Below, piece by piece: positions 63,977 through 64,000 of a stretch of 64,000 nt of DNA (positions within the stretch are counted from its first letter, which is position 1; each line of letters opens with the position of its first letter). Both the position numbers and the translations under genes were made by a program. The stretch is taken from positions 221,213 to 285,212 of the forward strand of contig NZ_NEFY01000005.1 in the NCBI RefSeq assembly GCF_002258215.1, read 5' to 3'. The notes below the pieces were generated by a model. That model made no database searches. It was not told the origin of the DNA and saw only the letters and a program-made list of their open reading frames with translations. The stretch is from Marinobacter vinifirmus. Its GTDB lineage: Bacteria; Pseudomonadota; Gammaproteobacteria; Pseudomonadales; Oleiphilaceae.

Positions 63977-64000
63977 TCAGTGGTTGGGCTGTTCAGGAAT
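63977..64000 (-). CDS. 3' end of the gene upstream of modB, probably modA
   Basis: Only 7 codons and a TGA (stop complement at 63977-63979) fit in the window, reading IPEQPNH. Assignment to the molybdate-binding protein modA rests on gene order alone: the stop is 15 bp before the modB ATG, and modABC is the normal operon. Confidence 0.35.
   Translation of the reverse strand: MPEQPNH

Overview
The window looks like the chromosome of a Marinobacter-like marine gammaproteobacterium (GC-rich, Pseudomonadales-type gene order). Several blocks keep the order I recall from Pseudomonas aeruginosa: phoR-phoB-ubiA-ubiC-rubredoxin-rubredoxin reductase; engB-cytochrome c4-dsbA-endo/exonuclease family; rpmG-rpmB-radC-coaBC-dut-algC-argB. 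The prkB-yhfA-crp neighbourhood of E. coli is also recognisable, with pirin and speD inserted. The genus is my inference from protein flavour and gene order; I ran no search.

Layout. 0-10.6 kb: a decayed P-type ATPase, a divergent phosphoketolase-like enzyme, a membrane EAL protein, a half-length asparaginase, an RsuA-type pseudouridine synthase coupled to a YdjM-like membrane protein, and a lytic transglycosylase. 10.7-17.4 kb: phoBR with a Pho box, ubiA, ubiC, hpt, rubA-rubB and tesB. 17.4-23.8 kb: a 7TMR-DISM GGDEF/EAL protein, a flavodoxin, an active-looking diguanylate cyclase, a PiT phosphate transporter and an 88-residue unknown. 24-28.8 kb: PanP-type decarboxylase, DUF503 protein, AidB-like acyl-CoA dehydrogenase and its TetR regulator. 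29-34.6 kb: SutA-like protein, hemB, ppk, DUF945 protein, coaD. 34.8-39.3 kb: an alcohol/aldehyde oxidation operon (aldehyde dehydrogenase, Tat-signal protein, GMC oxidoreductase) divergent from a TetR regulator, with a 16-bp palindrome inside the operon promoter. 39.3-42.7 kb: a candidate sRNA, engB, cytochrome c4, dsbA and an EEP-family protein. 42.7-54.4 kb: rpmG/rpmB, radC, coaBC, dut, membrane-anchored algC, argB, an unknown membrane protein, argE, argA and a lipoprotein metallopeptidase. 54.4-64 kb: a large PilZ-DUF1631-GGDEF-EAL protein with both c-di-GMP domains degenerate, prkB, pirin, speD, an OsmC-family protein, a Crp/Vfr regulator and modBC.

Functional themes are phosphate and polyphosphate handling (phoBR, PiT, ppk), c-di-GMP signalling (four proteins, one apparently cyclase-active), arginine synthesis, CoA synthesis (coaBC, coaD, PanP), and oxidation of hydrophobic alcohols/alkanes (rubA-rubB, GMC/ALDH, tesB). 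I saw no prophage, insertion sequence, CRISPR, rRNA or tRNA.

The least ordinary signals are non-coding. Three dispersed elements (23.83, 26.27 and 34.67 kb) each consist of a 23-28 bp closing stem around two small hairpins; the stem sequences differ between copies but stay complementary. A likely structured RNA lies beside engB, in the position of Spot 42/ErsA, with a sigma-E-like promoter and a strong terminator. No intergenic gap exceeds about 300 bases.
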